Origin: Eleftheria terrae
GTDB lineage: Bacteria > Pseudomonadota > Gammaproteobacteria > Burkholderiales > Burkholderiaceae_C
Assembly (NCBI RefSeq): GCF_030419005.1
Contig: NZ_CP106951.1
Location: 124,001 to 188,000, forward strand
Length of the DNA stretch: 64,000 bases
Direction: 5' to 3'
Part shown: one piece after another, positions 24,018 to 32,993 of the stretch
Layout: every line of letters begins with the position of its first letter
Position numbering within the stretch: position 1 is the stretch's first letter
Translations under genes and position numbers: made by a program
Notes under the pieces: model-generated
What the model was told of the DNA's origin: nothing
Databases searched by the model: none
Seen by the model: only the letters and a program-made list of their open reading frames with translations

Positions 24018-25682
24018 TCACGGCGCTACCGACAAGGGTGCGGGATGGCCCAGGGCCTCCCACACATAGGAGCTCAAGGTCACGGGCCGCAGGCCATCCA
24101 GGCGCTTGCCCTGGGAGCAGAAGCCGCGGCGGGTGGCGGTGCACATCTCCGCCTTGATGCGTGCCTCGTTGGGCCACGGCCAGAGCGGCGTGTTCGTCGG
24201 CTCGCGGTAGCCAGGCTCACCATGCCGGGCAGCGTCGCGGCCATAGCGATGGAGCAGGGTGGCGCCAAGATCGTGGCCGCCCTGGCCGGCAGCCGCCAAG
24301 GGGGAGCCGTCCTCCACGCGGGTGGGGTACTTCAGTGAGCCGTCGTGCAGTGGATCACCGCCCCTCAGGGGCGCGGGGGTCGTCTGGTTGAAGCTGCCTT
24401 CGCTCCACTGGCCGGAGATGTTCACATGGCTGGCCGCGAAGGCGGAGTTCAGCCCGTAGCGGCCGCTGCCGGCCACCACCACATTGCGCAGCACGCCGCC
24501 GCTGCCGGCCAGGGCCGGCCCCACCCGCAGGGCGTCGCCGGCCCGGGTATGGGCCACCAGGTGCTCCAGCAGGAAGTCGTTGCCCGCGCGGTCGAAGTTG
24601 AAGCCGCCGGCGGCCGCATCCCAGGCCACCGCATTCGACACGGTGAGCGTCGGGCTGACGGTGGTACCGGCGTCGGGTTCCATGTAGTAGCCGATGTCCG
24701 GCGCATGCAGCGACAGCGTGCCAAGCCATTCATTGCGGCCGAAGCGATACAGCCCGCCGGTGTGCGAGGCGATCGCGAAGTCGGCATACGGTGCATCGCC
24801 CGGAAGCAGGACACGATCGAGCACGAGCACGTTCTGCACCGAGACGTCCTGCGAGTCATAGACGGTGAAACCGACATTGGGATTGCCGGAGCCCGCGCAC
24901 GCCGCGGTGCCGCAGCCGTCCCCGCGCACCACCATGCGGCGCCAGACATTGCGATGGCTGCGGTAATTCATCGCGATGGCCCGCTCGCCCGCAGCCCAGA
25001 CCCAGACGTCCTCGACCAGGTTGTCGGTGTTGCCCGCATCGTGGTCGTTGGTGCCGATGCCGAAGGCGCCGTGGAAGCCCGTGTCCTTGATGGTCACGAA
25101 GCTGCTGTTGTAGAGCTGGCCACCGCCCTCGAAGGTCAGCCCGCGCAGGTGGATGTGACTGTCCTTGCGGAAGGAGCGACCGATGAACAGCGGCCCCTCG
25201 ATGGTCACCTTGCCGGGATGCAGCGCGTGCACATAGGTCGGGCTTGCCGAGGTGCCGGAAGGCGGCTGCGCCGAGTGGCTGCCGTTGTCCCAGTGCAGGG
25301 TGCCGGTGCCGGCAGCGGCCGAATAGCGGCCGTCCAGCAGCACCAGTTCGCCGCCCGCCGGCATGCGCGCAAACACCGTCGCGAAGCTCCTGCAGGCAGT
25401 GTCGGCGCTGCGGCAGCTGGCCCGGTCATCGCCGGAGGGCGACAGGTAGAAGGCCGCAGGGCCGGCCGGCAGGGTGGATGGCGCACCGCCATCGCCCGGC
25501 CCCGGGGATGACGGCGGGGTACCGCCTCCGGCCGAAGGGTCACCAATGCCGCCGCTGGAGGAGGGCGAGCCACCCCCGCCACCGCAGGCAGCCAGGGCTG
25601 CACACAGCAGCAGCGTCAGTGCACCCGCGATGGGGCGGCCGGCCGGACGCATCGGCCCGGCGGTTGGCAGGATGAGGAACAT
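24018..25682 (-). CDS. Secreted right-handed beta-helix lipoprotein
   Basis: A 554-residue protein. The lipoprotein signal is PIAGALTLLLCAALAACGGGGGS, with the lipidated Cys followed by a Gly/Ser/Pro linker to residue about 75, a style common in Burkholderiales. The body begins FYLSPSGDDRASCRSADTACRSFATVFARMPAGGELVLLDGRY, typical of parallel beta-helix proteins of the polysaccharide lyase/DUF1565 type, and continues with repeated strand turns (SFVTIKDTGFHGAFGI; DSQDVSVQNVLVLD). The start at 25682 is supported by GGAG. A polysaccharide-degrading role is plausible but no catalytic residues can be assigned. Confidence 0.75.
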   Translation of the reverse strand: MFLILPTAGPMRPAGRPIAGALTLLLCAALAACGGGGGSPSSSGGIGDPSAGGGTPPSSPGPGDGGAPSTLPAGPAAFYLSPSGDDRASCRSADTACRSFATVFARMPAGGELVLLDGRYSAAAGTGTLHWDNGSHSAQPPSGTSASPTYVHALHPGKVTIEGPLFIGRSFRKDSHIHLRGLTFEGGGQLYNSSFVTIKDTGFHGAFGIGTNDHDAGNTDNLVEDVWVWAAGERAIAMNYRSHRNVWRRMVVRGDGCGTAACAGSGNPNVGFTVYDSQDVSVQNVLVLDRVLLPGDAPYADFAIASHTGGLYRFGRNEWLGTLSLHAPDIGYYMEPDAGTTVSPTLTVSNAVAWDAAAGGFNFDRAGNDFLLEHLVAHTRAGDALRVGPALAGSGGVLRNVVVAGSGRYGLNSAFAASHVNISGQWSEGSFNQTTPAPLRGGDPLHDGSLKYPTRVEDGSPLAAAGQGGHDLGATLLHRYGRDAARHGEPGYREPTNTPLWPWPNEARIKAEMCTATRRGFCSQGKRLDGLRPVTLSSYVWEALGHPAPLSVAP

Positions 25683-25857
25683 GGCACTCCGACCGTCGTT
25701 GGATCTTGTCGCGGCGGAGCTTACCGGAGTTGGCATATTGGCTGTGGCAGGGACAAGGCCGGGCCACCGGAATGCGGGGGACGGGCGTGGCCCCTCACTC
25801 GCGGGTGCGCGCTGGCGCCGGCTGGCCATCGCCGGCCGGTCGACCTGCGGGTGGCGG

Positions 25858-26082
25858 CTATTGCGGCGGCGCCGGCGAGCCGCGCGCCACGCTGGCCGGC
25901 CGCATGTCGCTCCAGTGCCGCTCGACATACCTCAGGCAATCCTGTCGCGTGCCCGGACCGTGCACGGCACGCCAACCGGCCGGCAGGCCGGCATAGCCCG
26001 GCCACAGCGAATGCTGGTTGTCACGGTTGACCAGTACCAGGAAGCTGGCCTGGTCGTCATGGCTGTCGAAGGCGTGGCTCAT
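25858..26082 (-). CDS. MbtH-like NRPS accessory protein (orphan)
   Basis: A 74-residue protein with every hallmark of the MbtH family: SFLVLVNRDNQHSLWP, then PAGWRAVHGPGTRQDCL and YVERHWSDMRP. MbtH-like proteins bind and activate the adenylation domains of nonribosomal peptide synthetases. GGAG lies before the ATG at 26082. No peptide synthetase, transporter or siderophore gene occurs anywhere in this window, so this is a stand-alone copy that would act in trans on an NRPS elsewhere. It is divergent from the BON-domain gene. Confidence 0.9.
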   Translation of the reverse strand: MSHAFDSHDDQASFLVLVNRDNQHSLWPGYAGLPAGWRAVHGPGTRQDCLRYVERHWSDMRPASVARGSPAPPQ

Positions 26083-26415
26083 GAAGGGCTCCGTTGCGGG
26101 GGCAGGTGGTTCGCATGCGAGTGCATCGGCCGGCATGGCCGGGACGGAGCAGGAGCTGCCGTACCGCGATGGACCGGGCGCGCGACAGTACGGAGGGTGG
26201 CAGCAAGATGGATCTTGTGTACTGCGAAAATTGTCAGTTCATTTGTGAAGCAAGTGGCGAGCGCCTGCACCACCTGCCGGGGCGGTGGATGGCGGCCTGC
26301 CGGAGCTGGCGGGGTGTGGGGCCGGTACAGGAGGTTGCAAGCAGCGCCGGAAGACCGCATGCGGCGACACCTCGATGATCTAGCATCACGGCTCCAGCCC
26401 GATGGAGACACGAAG
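26083..26415. other. Intergenic region between mbtH-like and BON genes
   Basis: 333 nt between divergent genes. It holds a locally AT-rich stretch at about 26215-26260 that probably contains the promoters, but no hexamer pair is clear enough to call. No gene, repeat or terminator is evident. Confidence 0.4.
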
Positions 26416-26841
26416 ATGCACAACAAGCTGCCGGCGGACCGGAGAGCCGCCGTTGACGTCCCCCTTGCCACCCCGGCAACACGGCGCACCGCGAGCCGGT
26501 GGCTGCGTGCGGCCTGGCTGGGCCTGCTGGCCGGCGGCGCGTGCCTGGCCGGCAGCCCGGCACAGGCGGCCTGCCGTGCCGGGGAGCCCAGCTTCTTCCG
26601 TGACGAAGGCCTGACGATGAAGGTCACCACCAAGCTGCAGTTCACCAAGGCGCTGATGCGCGAGAAGATCCACGTCAAGGTGACCGGTGGGGTGGCCACG
26701 CTGTCGGGCGGCATCTCGTCGGCGGAGCAGATCGAGACGGCGGTGAGGGTGGCTCGCCAGGTGGAAGGCATCCACTGTGTCAACAACTTCATGAAGGTGG
26801 GCCCGTCCGAAACGGACGGCGCCCGCGGGGTGCAGCCGTAG
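26416..26841 (+). CDS. Periplasmic BON-domain protein
   Basis: A 141-residue exported protein. A long N-region precedes the hydrophobic signal (WLRAAWLGLLAGGACLAGSPAQAA). A single BON domain follows at residues 65-130 (LTMKVTTKLQFTKALMREKIHVKVTGGVATLSGGISSAEQIETAVRVARQVEGIHCVNNF), with the typical V.V..G.V.L.G.... A.....A..V.GV..V pattern. BON domains bind phospholipid or peptidoglycan-linked ligands in OsmY-like stress proteins. GGAG 9 nt before ATG 26416 fixes the start. It resembles single-BON, OsmY-type envelope proteins; the ligand is unknown. Confidence 0.8.
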   Translation: MHNKLPADRRAAVDVPLATPATRRTASRWLRAAWLGLLAGGACLAGSPAQAACRAGEPSFFRDEGLTMKVTTKLQFTKALMREKIHVKVTGGVATLSGGISSAEQIETAVRVARQVEGIHCVNNFMKVGPSETDGARGVQP

Positions 26842-27149
26842 CCCACGGCCTGCTGTTCTCGGGAACGGCCGGTGCGGGGCGCCGGCACAGTGAGCGGGGC
26901 ATGCCTCTTCCTTCGGCCAGCCCGCTTGCCGGCCGCCCTCGACGTTGCAAGACGCGGCGGCGTGGTTCCTTCACCCCCGGCAATGCCCAGGAGCTCCAGC
27001 GCCTGGGCTGGAGGGCGGCGCCGGATGGGTGCCTCGGCCCCTGCGGCCCGGCCCCCGCTTGGGGCAGGCGCGCAGCCGGCGCCTGCCTGCGAACGAACCG
27101 GCGGGTACCGGCGCGCGCCCCGGAGGCCGAGGGCCGGGTGCTCCCGACG
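26842..27149. other. Intergenic region without recognisable gene
   Basis: 308 nt between convergent genes (BON protein and LysE-type exporter). Very GC-rich; open frames here are extensions of shadows. No clear terminator with a U-run was found. Confidence 0.4.
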
Positions 27150-27752
27150 CTAGGCCGCCAGGATGGGGTAGAGCGAGGCCACCAGCAGGCCGGCCGCGAT
27201 GAAGTTGAAGACGCGCACCGAGCGCGCGTCCTGCAGCACACGGCGCATCGCGACGCCGAAGGCGGCCCAGGCCCCGACGCAGGGCGCGTTCACCACGCCG
27301 AAGACCAGGGCGAGGAGCAGCGCGTCGTGGGCCTGGAACGAATGAGGCAGGTACGTCGTCACGGCCCCGACCGCCATCACCCACGCCTTTGGGTTGACCC
27401 ACTGGAAGGCCGCCGCGGCGAGGAAGCTCATCGGTTTCGCCCCCGCCGCCGGTGATTGCGACCCCATGGGCGCCGACTTCGCCAGCTGCCATGCCAGCCA
27501 CAGCAGGTAGGCCGCGCCGGCGTACTTGAGCACCGCCTGCAATGCAGGCAGCTGGACGAAGACCGCATGCAGCCCGAGGCCGATGGACAGCACCATGAGG
27601 GTGAAGCCGATGCTGATGCCGGCCAGGTGCGGCAGCGAGCGGACGAAGCCATGGTTGAGGCCCGAGGCCAGCATCATGGTGTTGTTGGGCCCCGGCGTGA
27701 CGGAGCCGATGGCGGCAAAGGCGCAAAAGGCCAGCAATTGATCGAAGGACAT
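27150..27752 (-). CDS. LysE/RhtB-family amino acid exporter
   Basis: A 200-residue inner-membrane protein with six predicted helices. The N-terminal family signature is visible as FAAIGSVTPGPNNTMMLASGLNHG (GPN motif of the LysE superfamily). It is followed by FTLMVLSIGLGLHAVFVQLP, a central hydrophilic loop (KSAPMGSQSPAAGAKP) and a second half starting FQWVNPKAWVMAVGAV. The family exports amino acids such as lysine, threonine or homoserine lactone derivatives; the substrate cannot be told. Its start (27752) has no strong ribosome binding site. It lies 239 nt downstream of the EamA gene on the same strand. Confidence 0.85.
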   Translation of the reverse strand: MSFDQLLAFCAFAAIGSVTPGPNNTMMLASGLNHGFVRSLPHLAGISIGFTLMVLSIGLGLHAVFVQLPALQAVLKYAGAAYLLWLAWQLAKSAPMGSQSPAAGAKPMSFLAAAAFQWVNPKAWVMAVGAVTTYLPHSFQAHDALLLALVFGVVNAPCVGAWAAFGVAMRRVLQDARSVRVFNFIAAGLLVASLYPILAA

Positions 27753-27991
27753 CGGCAGAAGGACGGATGGAAGCGGCGCAGCGCCATCACCGTCGCCCCA
27801 TGCGCGAGAGGCTGCTTGCCGCCAGGTCTGCAGCGTAGCGGCAAGGCCAAGCGCGGGCCCAGCACATCGCGGCACTGACAACGCGACGCTGTACTGGCGT
27901 GGCGACGGATACAGAGAGGGCGCCGCTGACCGGTACGGCGGCGCCGTGCGCGTCCGCAACGCCGCTGCACCAAGGGCCAGTGTCGCGCTGC

Positions 27992-28927
27992 TCAGCCGCT
28001 GCGCGCCTTGTGGCCGGGCCAGGTGGCCAGCACCAGGCCCAGCAGCGCCAGGGTGAAGGCACCCAGGTGGATGGCGCCGAAGGCCTCGCCGAGGAACAGC
28101 ACGCCCACCGCTGCCGCGCTGATGGGCAGCATCACGGTGAACACGCCGGCCGACGCGGCCGGCACCTGCTTGAGCCCGCTCATCCACAGCCAGACGGTGA
28201 CCATGCTGGCGGCGATCGAATAGAACAGCAGCAGGCCCCAATCGCGCGCTGCGACGCTGGCGAAATCGAAGCGCCAGGCGAGGTAGAGACCAAAGGGCGT
28301 CACCAGCGCCCAGCCCCACAGGTTGACCAGGGCACTGATGCGCTTGGCGGACAGGGTGCCCGTCAGCTTCTTGCCGATGACCACATAGGTGGCTTCGCAC
28401 CAGACGGAGATGAACAGCAGCAGGTCGCCAAGCAGTGCCGGGCCCTGGCCGGATGCGTCGGCCGGCCCGGCATTCCAGGTCTTGGCCACCGCCAGCAGTG
28501 CAATGCCGCCGACCGCGCAGCCAATGGCGAGCTGCACTCGGCCGCTGATGCGCTCCTTCAGCAACAGCCATGACAGGATGGCCACCACCGCGGGGATGGC
28601 CGCCATGATGACCCCGGCTGCCAGGGCCGAGGTGAGGGACACGCCGAACAGCATGCAGACCGAGAACAGGAAATTGCCGAAGAACGATTCCCAGAACAAC
28701 AGCCAGCGGTCACGCGGCGACAGCGGCGCCTCGCCGGGCTGCCGGCGCAGCCAGCCCACCATCGCCACCGCGCCAATGCCAAAGCGCAGCCAGGCCAGCA
28801 GCATCACGGGGAACACCAGCACCAGCACCTTGGACAAGGCCACATAGCTGCCGACCAGGACCATGCTGGTGGCCAGGGCGGTGTAGGCAAGGATGGGAGG
28901 GCGATGGGCGATAGGAGAAAACGTCAT
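27992..28927 (-). CDS. EamA/DMT-family drug/metabolite transporter
   Basis: A 311-residue protein with about ten transmembrane helices in two EamA repeats: ILAYTALATSMVLVGSYVALSKVLVLVFPVMLLAWLRFGIG in the first and ALLGDLLLFISVWCEATYVVIGKKL in the second. The classic second-repeat end is present (LPISAAAVGVLFLGEAFGAIHLGAFTLALLGLVLATW). The family exports amino acids and other small metabolites. The ATG at 28927 starts MTFSPIAHRPP. The Shine-Dalgarno is weak. It is next to a LysE-type exporter, so both may protect against amino acid overload, an inference. Confidence 0.85.
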   Translation of the reverse strand: MTFSPIAHRPPILAYTALATSMVLVGSYVALSKVLVLVFPVMLLAWLRFGIGAVAMVGWLRRQPGEAPLSPRDRWLLFWESFFGNFLFSVCMLFGVSLTSALAAGVIMAAIPAVVAILSWLLLKERISGRVQLAIGCAVGGIALLAVAKTWNAGPADASGQGPALLGDLLLFISVWCEATYVVIGKKLTGTLSAKRISALVNLWGWALVTPFGLYLAWRFDFASVAARDWGLLLFYSIAASMVTVWLWMSGLKQVPAASAGVFTVMLPISAAAVGVLFLGEAFGAIHLGAFTLALLGLVLATWPGHKARSG

Positions 28928-29122
28928 GAAGGACCGGAGCAAAGCCTGCAGGGAAGGCGCCGCCGGCAGGCCGGCCGCCAGGCCGGTGCCGCAGCGCGGA
29001 CCGGGGGCATGATGCCGTAGATGGGCGATCCCCGCAGGACCTTCGTGCACCCGCCCCGGCCTTTGCCGCGCCCGTCAGCCTGGACGCGGCGCGATCGACC
29101 TCGACAGCAAGACGGCGTCACT

Positions 29123-30625
29123 TCAGCCGGCGTCGATGCGCAGCCAGGTGGTCTTCAGCTCAGTGTACTTCTCCAGCGCATGCAGCGACTTGTCGCGGCC
29201 GTTGCCTGACTGCTTGTAGCCGCCGAAGGGCACGGTGATGTCGTCCTCGTCGTACTGGTTCACATGCACCGTGCCGGCCCGCAAGGCGCGGGCCACGCGG
29301 TGGGCCCGGTCGAGTTGCCCGCTCCAGACGCTGGCCTGCAGGCCATAGCTGGTGTCGTTGGCCAGGCGGATGGCCTCGGCCTCGTCGTTGAAGCGGATCA
29401 CGCTGAGCACCGGGCCGAAGATCTCCTCGCGTGCAATGCGCATGTCATTGCGCACGGCGTCGAACACCGTCGGCTCGACATAGTAGCCACCGCTGTCGCC
29501 ACGCGCCTGCTGGCCGCCGGCCAGGCAGCGGGCCCCCTCCTGGTGGCCGGAATCGATGTAGCCGAGCACGGTGCGCAGCTGCGTCTCGTCGACCAGCGCA
29601 CCCATCTGGGTGGCATCGTCCAGCGGGTCGCCGGGCTGGAAGCGTGGTGCCAGCGCCGTCACCCGCTGCACGAACTCGTCGGCCAGGCCGGCCTGCACCA
29701 GCAGGCGCGACGGTGCGTTGCAGGACTCGCCCTGGTTGAAGAACATCGAGCCGGCCGCCGTTGCGGCAGCGCGTTCCAGGTCGCTGCAGTCGGGAAAGAC
29801 GATGAAGGCCGACTTGCCGCCCAGCTCGTTGTACACCCGCTTGAGGTTGGAGCGGCCGGCGTATTCCAGCATGCGGCGGCCGATGCGCGTCGAGCCGGTG
29901 AAGCCGATGGCATCCACGCCGGCGTGCAGGGCGAGCGCTTCACCGGCTTCATGGCCATAGCCTGGCACCACATTGAAGACGCCCGGCGGCAGGCCGGCCT
30001 CCAACGCCAGCTCCGCGAGCCGCAACGCGGTCAGCGGCGACTTCTCCGATGGCTTGAGCACCACGCTGTTGCCGGTGGCCAGCGCCGGCCCGAGCTTCCA
30101 GGCCGCCATGATCATCGGGTAGTTCCAGGGCACGATGGCGCCCACCACCCCGACCGGCTCGCGCGTGACGAGGGCCAGCGCCTGCGGCCCGGTGGGGGCG
30201 ATCTCGTCGTAGACCTTGTCGATTGCTTCGGCATACCAGGCGATGCAGTTGGCGGTGGCGGGCACGTCCACCGTGCGGCTGTAGCGGATGGGTTTGCCCA
30301 TGTCGAGGGTTTCAAGCAGGGCCAGTTCATCGGCGGCGGCCAGCACCCGCTCGGCAAAGCGGCGCAGCACCTTCTTGCGTGCCGAAGGCGGCTGGCGCGC
30401 CCAGCGGCCGTCGTCGAAGGCGCGGCGGGCGGCCGCCACGGCCCGGTCGATGTCGGCCTCGCGGCCGCGCGCAATGGCAGTGAGCCGGCGGCCGTCGATG
30501 GGCGAGTGCTTGTCGAAGCTGTCGCCGGCGGCGGCCGCCAGGCGCTGGCCGTCGATCAGGGCGCGCCCGTCCGGTTGCAGTGAGCGGGCCCGCTCGTGCC
30601 AGTCGATGGGCGGGGAGGTGTCCAT
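29123..30625 (-). CDS. puuC: Gamma-glutamyl-gamma-aminobutyraldehyde dehydrogenase PuuC
   Basis: A 500-residue NAD(P)-dependent aldehyde dehydrogenase oxidising gamma-glutamyl-gamma-aminobutyraldehyde, the third step of the Puu pathway. Catalytic set: N168 (VPWNYP), K191 (LKPSE), E267 (NELGGKS) and nucleophile C302 (NQGESCNAP). The start at 30625 is preceded by AAGGAG; an in-frame codon at 30643 is less likely. The gene is last in the polyamine cluster, after the porin gene. Other aldehyde substrates (3-aminopropanal, 4-aminobutanal) are possible, but context favours PuuC. Confidence 0.88.
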   Translation of the reverse strand: MDTSPPIDWHERARSLQPDGRALIDGQRLAAAAGDSFDKHSPIDGRRLTAIARGREADIDRAVAAARRAFDDGRWARQPPSARKKVLRRFAERVLAAADELALLETLDMGKPIRYSRTVDVPATANCIAWYAEAIDKVYDEIAPTGPQALALVTREPVGVVGAIVPWNYPMIMAAWKLGPALATGNSVVLKPSEKSPLTALRLAELALEAGLPPGVFNVVPGYGHEAGEALALHAGVDAIGFTGSTRIGRRMLEYAGRSNLKRVYNELGGKSAFIVFPDCSDLERAAATAAGSMFFNQGESCNAPSRLLVQAGLADEFVQRVTALAPRFQPGDPLDDATQMGALVDETQLRTVLGYIDSGHQEGARCLAGGQQARGDSGGYYVEPTVFDAVRNDMRIAREEIFGPVLSVIRFNDEAEAIRLANDTSYGLQASVWSGQLDRAHRVARALRAGTVHVNQYDEDDITVPFGGYKQSGNGRDKSLHALEKYTELKTTWLRIDAG

Positions 30626-30663
30626 GTCGTCGCTCCTTGGCAAGGGCCGGCGCCTCGGGGTGG

Positions 30664-32094
30664 TCAGAAGCTGACGAGCACCGAGGCACCGAGCAGGTGG
30701 TTGGACTTCTTGTACAGGCCGCTATCCTCGTCGAGGAAGACCGGCACGCTGGCGCGGTCCAGCCGGTATTCGGCCCTCAGCGTGGTGTTCAGGTTCAGGA
30801 GATAGCTGGTGCCCAGGCTCAGCGCATAGCGGTTGGCCCCCCGCTCCGGGTCGCCATTGGGGGCGGGGCCCACGCCGTTGTGGTCGTCGGCCGTGGAGTA
30901 GCCGAGCAAGCCGCCGCCGTGCTTCTTGTTGTTCAGGTAGTCCAGCCGCGCAATGCCCTCCAGGCGCGGGGTGAACTTGTAGGCCGCCAGCGTGGACAGG
31001 CCCCACCAGCGCGAGTCTCGCAATGCGCCGCTGTCGGGGTCGGGGGTGATGGCGGCCTTCTTCTGCGTGCCGACCGACACCTGCCCCTGCACGGTCCAGT
31101 CGCCCCGGATGAAGTAGGCGTCGAACTCGAACAGGTGCACGGTGGAGTCGGGCTGGCCGACGGGGTTGCCGTCGGCGTCGAGCACGTTCTCGGTGAAATT
31201 GGCGGCCTTGCCGTGCACGCCGGCGAAGCCGAAGCCCTGGAACTCGCCGCGTGCATAGTCGATGCGGTAGGCCAGCACCGGTGCCTTGTTGCCGGGGCTG
31301 CGGCGGCTGGCGTTCATGTTGGCCAGCATCACCTTGCTCAGCCATTTGCCGCGGGTGAGCTCCATACCGACGCCGGTGTAGGCGGTGGGCAGCGTGAAGT
31401 CGAACAGCAGGTTGTGCGTGATGAGCTTGTTCTGGGGGGCGGGCAGGAACTCGTAGCCTGACCAGTCCGGCAACTGGCCGGCAATGACGCGCGTCTGCAG
31501 GTCGCTGAGGGGCACGGACACCGAGGCTTCCTGCACGATGGAATTGCCGTTGAACGCCGTGCCGACGCCCCGGTTGGGCGCCAGGGTCAGGCGCCAGCGG
31601 GTGTTGCTGTCGGTCTCCTTGATGAGGTCGAGCACCGCGGCGCCGAAATAGGAGTTGTCGTACGCATAGCCGCCGTTGTCTTCATCGTCGATGCGGTTGA
31701 GGAACTGGAAGCCCGCCCGGTCGGCCCGGCGGTTGTAGATGTAGGCCGGGTCCATGTAGCCGCTGATCTTCAAGCCCTTGAAGCCGGCGCGCTCCTGGTT
31801 GTCCTCCAGCGCCTCGGTCTTGAGGGCGATGCGGTTGAACTCCTGCTGCTGTTCCGCCGTCATGCCGGCAGGGCCGGTCTCAGCGGGCGCCGCCGCCGCG
31901 GGAGCGGGGGCCGGCGCGGCCGGCCGGGTGGGGCGGGCCTCCTGCTCCCGGACCTTGCGCTCGAGTTCGTTGACGCGCTCGCGCAGCGCGCGCAGTTCCT
32001 TCAGCAGGTCGTCCTGCGTCGTCTGTGCGCCGACCGGGGCGGCCAGTCCGGCGGCCAGCGCGGCGGCCAGCGCGGGGTGCTTCCAGGGTGTCAT
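30664..32094 (-). CDS. Outer-membrane porin-like protein with N-terminal coiled coil
   Basis: A 476-residue protein with a signal peptide (AALAAALAAGLAAPVGAQ), a short coiled coil (DDLLKELRALRERVNELERKVREQE), an Ala/Pro linker, then a long beta-rich barrel domain beginning LKISGYMDPAYIYN and ending LLGASVLVSF with a terminal aromatic residue, as in outer-membrane barrels. It resembles the DUF3138/DcaP-like porins of Burkholderiales. It lies inside the polyamine operon between potI and puuC, so it may serve as the outer-membrane pore for polyamines, an inference. The ribosome binding site (TAGGAGG) is strong. Confidence 0.72.
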   Translation of the reverse strand: MTPWKHPALAAALAAGLAAPVGAQTTQDDLLKELRALRERVNELERKVREQEARPTRPAAPAPAPAAAAPAETGPAGMTAEQQQEFNRIALKTEALEDNQERAGFKGLKISGYMDPAYIYNRRADRAGFQFLNRIDDEDNGGYAYDNSYFGAAVLDLIKETDSNTRWRLTLAPNRGVGTAFNGNSIVQEASVSVPLSDLQTRVIAGQLPDWSGYEFLPAPQNKLITHNLLFDFTLPTAYTGVGMELTRGKWLSKVMLANMNASRRSPGNKAPVLAYRIDYARGEFQGFGFAGVHGKAANFTENVLDADGNPVGQPDSTVHLFEFDAYFIRGDWTVQGQVSVGTQKKAAITPDPDSGALRDSRWWGLSTLAAYKFTPRLEGIARLDYLNNKKHGGGLLGYSTADDHNGVGPAPNGDPERGANRYALSLGTSYLLNLNTTLRAEYRLDRASVPVFLDEDSGLYKKSNHLLGASVLVSF

Positions 32095-32138
32095 CGGAAT
32101 CCTCCTAGGTCTTTGGGCGGAAAGAAGGGCAGGACAGC

Positions 32139-32993
32139 TCATCCGGAAGCGCGCTGCGCCTGCGAGGCGGCTCGCAGGCGCTCGCGTTCGGCGCGCGCAA
32201 TCAGGTAGCTCGCACCGGCCACGCCCACCGCCACCACCGACACCAGCACGGTGGCGATCGCATTGACGCTCGGGTCCAGCCCGAGGCGGGCGCGCGAGAA
32301 GATGACCAGCGGCAGCGTGGTGGCACCGGGCCCCGAGAGGAAGGCCGAGAGCACGACGTCGTCGAGGGACAGCGTGAAGGTCAACAACCAGGCCGAGGCG
32401 AGCGACTGCGCCATCAGCGGCAGCGTCACCAGCAGGAAGACCTGGCCGGGGCGTGCGCCGAGGTCCATCGCGGCTTCCTCGAGCTGCGGGTTCATCTCCT
32501 GAAGGCGCGCCTGCACCACCACCGTGGCGTAGGCCATGCCGACCAGGAGGTGGCCCAGCCAGATGGTCAGCAGCCCGCGTTCGGGAAAGCCCAGCACCCG
32601 TTGCACCGACACCAGCATGAGCAGCAGCGAGAGGCCGACGATGACTTCCGGCATCACCAGCGGCGCGCTCACCATGCCCGAGAACAGGGTGCGGCCGCGG
32701 AAGCGGCGGTATTTCACCAGCGCGAACGCGGCCAGCGTGCCGAGCACCACCGCCCCGCAGGCGGTGAGGAAGGCGATCTGCAGCGACAGCCACAACCCGT
32801 TGAGCATCTCCCGGTCATGGCCCAGCGCGGCATACCACTTCAGCGTGAAGCCGCCCCAGCGGGTGGGCACCGGCGAGTCGCTGAAGGAATAGAGCACCAG
32901 TGCCACGATGGGCAGGTAGAGGAAGGCGAAGCCGAGCAGCAGCCAGGCCCTGCCAAGCCGGCGGCCGGCCTGCCGGGGCGTGGTGCGGCTCAT
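32139..32993 (-). CDS. potI: Putrescine ABC transporter permease PotI
   Basis: A 284-residue inner-membrane subunit with six helices and the EAA loop (LEEAAMDLGARPGQVFLLVTLPLMAQSL) that contacts the ATPase. An N-terminal helix (WLLLGFAFLYLPIVALVLYSF) and the phrase TFTLSLDDVVLSAFLSGPGATTLPLVIFS are typical of PotI/PotC. The start overlaps the stop of potH by ATGA. It pairs with PotH to form the transmembrane channel of the putrescine importer. Confidence 0.9.
   Translation of the reverse strand: MSRTTPRQAGRRLGRAWLLLGFAFLYLPIVALVLYSFSDSPVPTRWGGFTLKWYAALGHDREMLNGLWLSLQIAFLTACGAVVLGTLAAFALVKYRRFRGRTLFSGMVSAPLVMPEVIVGLSLLLMLVSVQRVLGFPERGLLTIWLGHLLVGMAYATVVVQARLQEMNPQLEEAAMDLGARPGQVFLLVTLPLMAQSLASAWLLTFTLSLDDVVLSAFLSGPGATTLPLVIFSRARLGLDPSVNAIATVLVSVVAVGVAGASYLIARAERERLRAASQAQRASG

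Noticed and set aside
25474..26415. Longer + strand start for the BON-domain protein
   Set aside because: The upstream part is antisense to the MbtH-like and lipoprotein genes; ATG 26416 has a good ribosome binding site and signal peptide.
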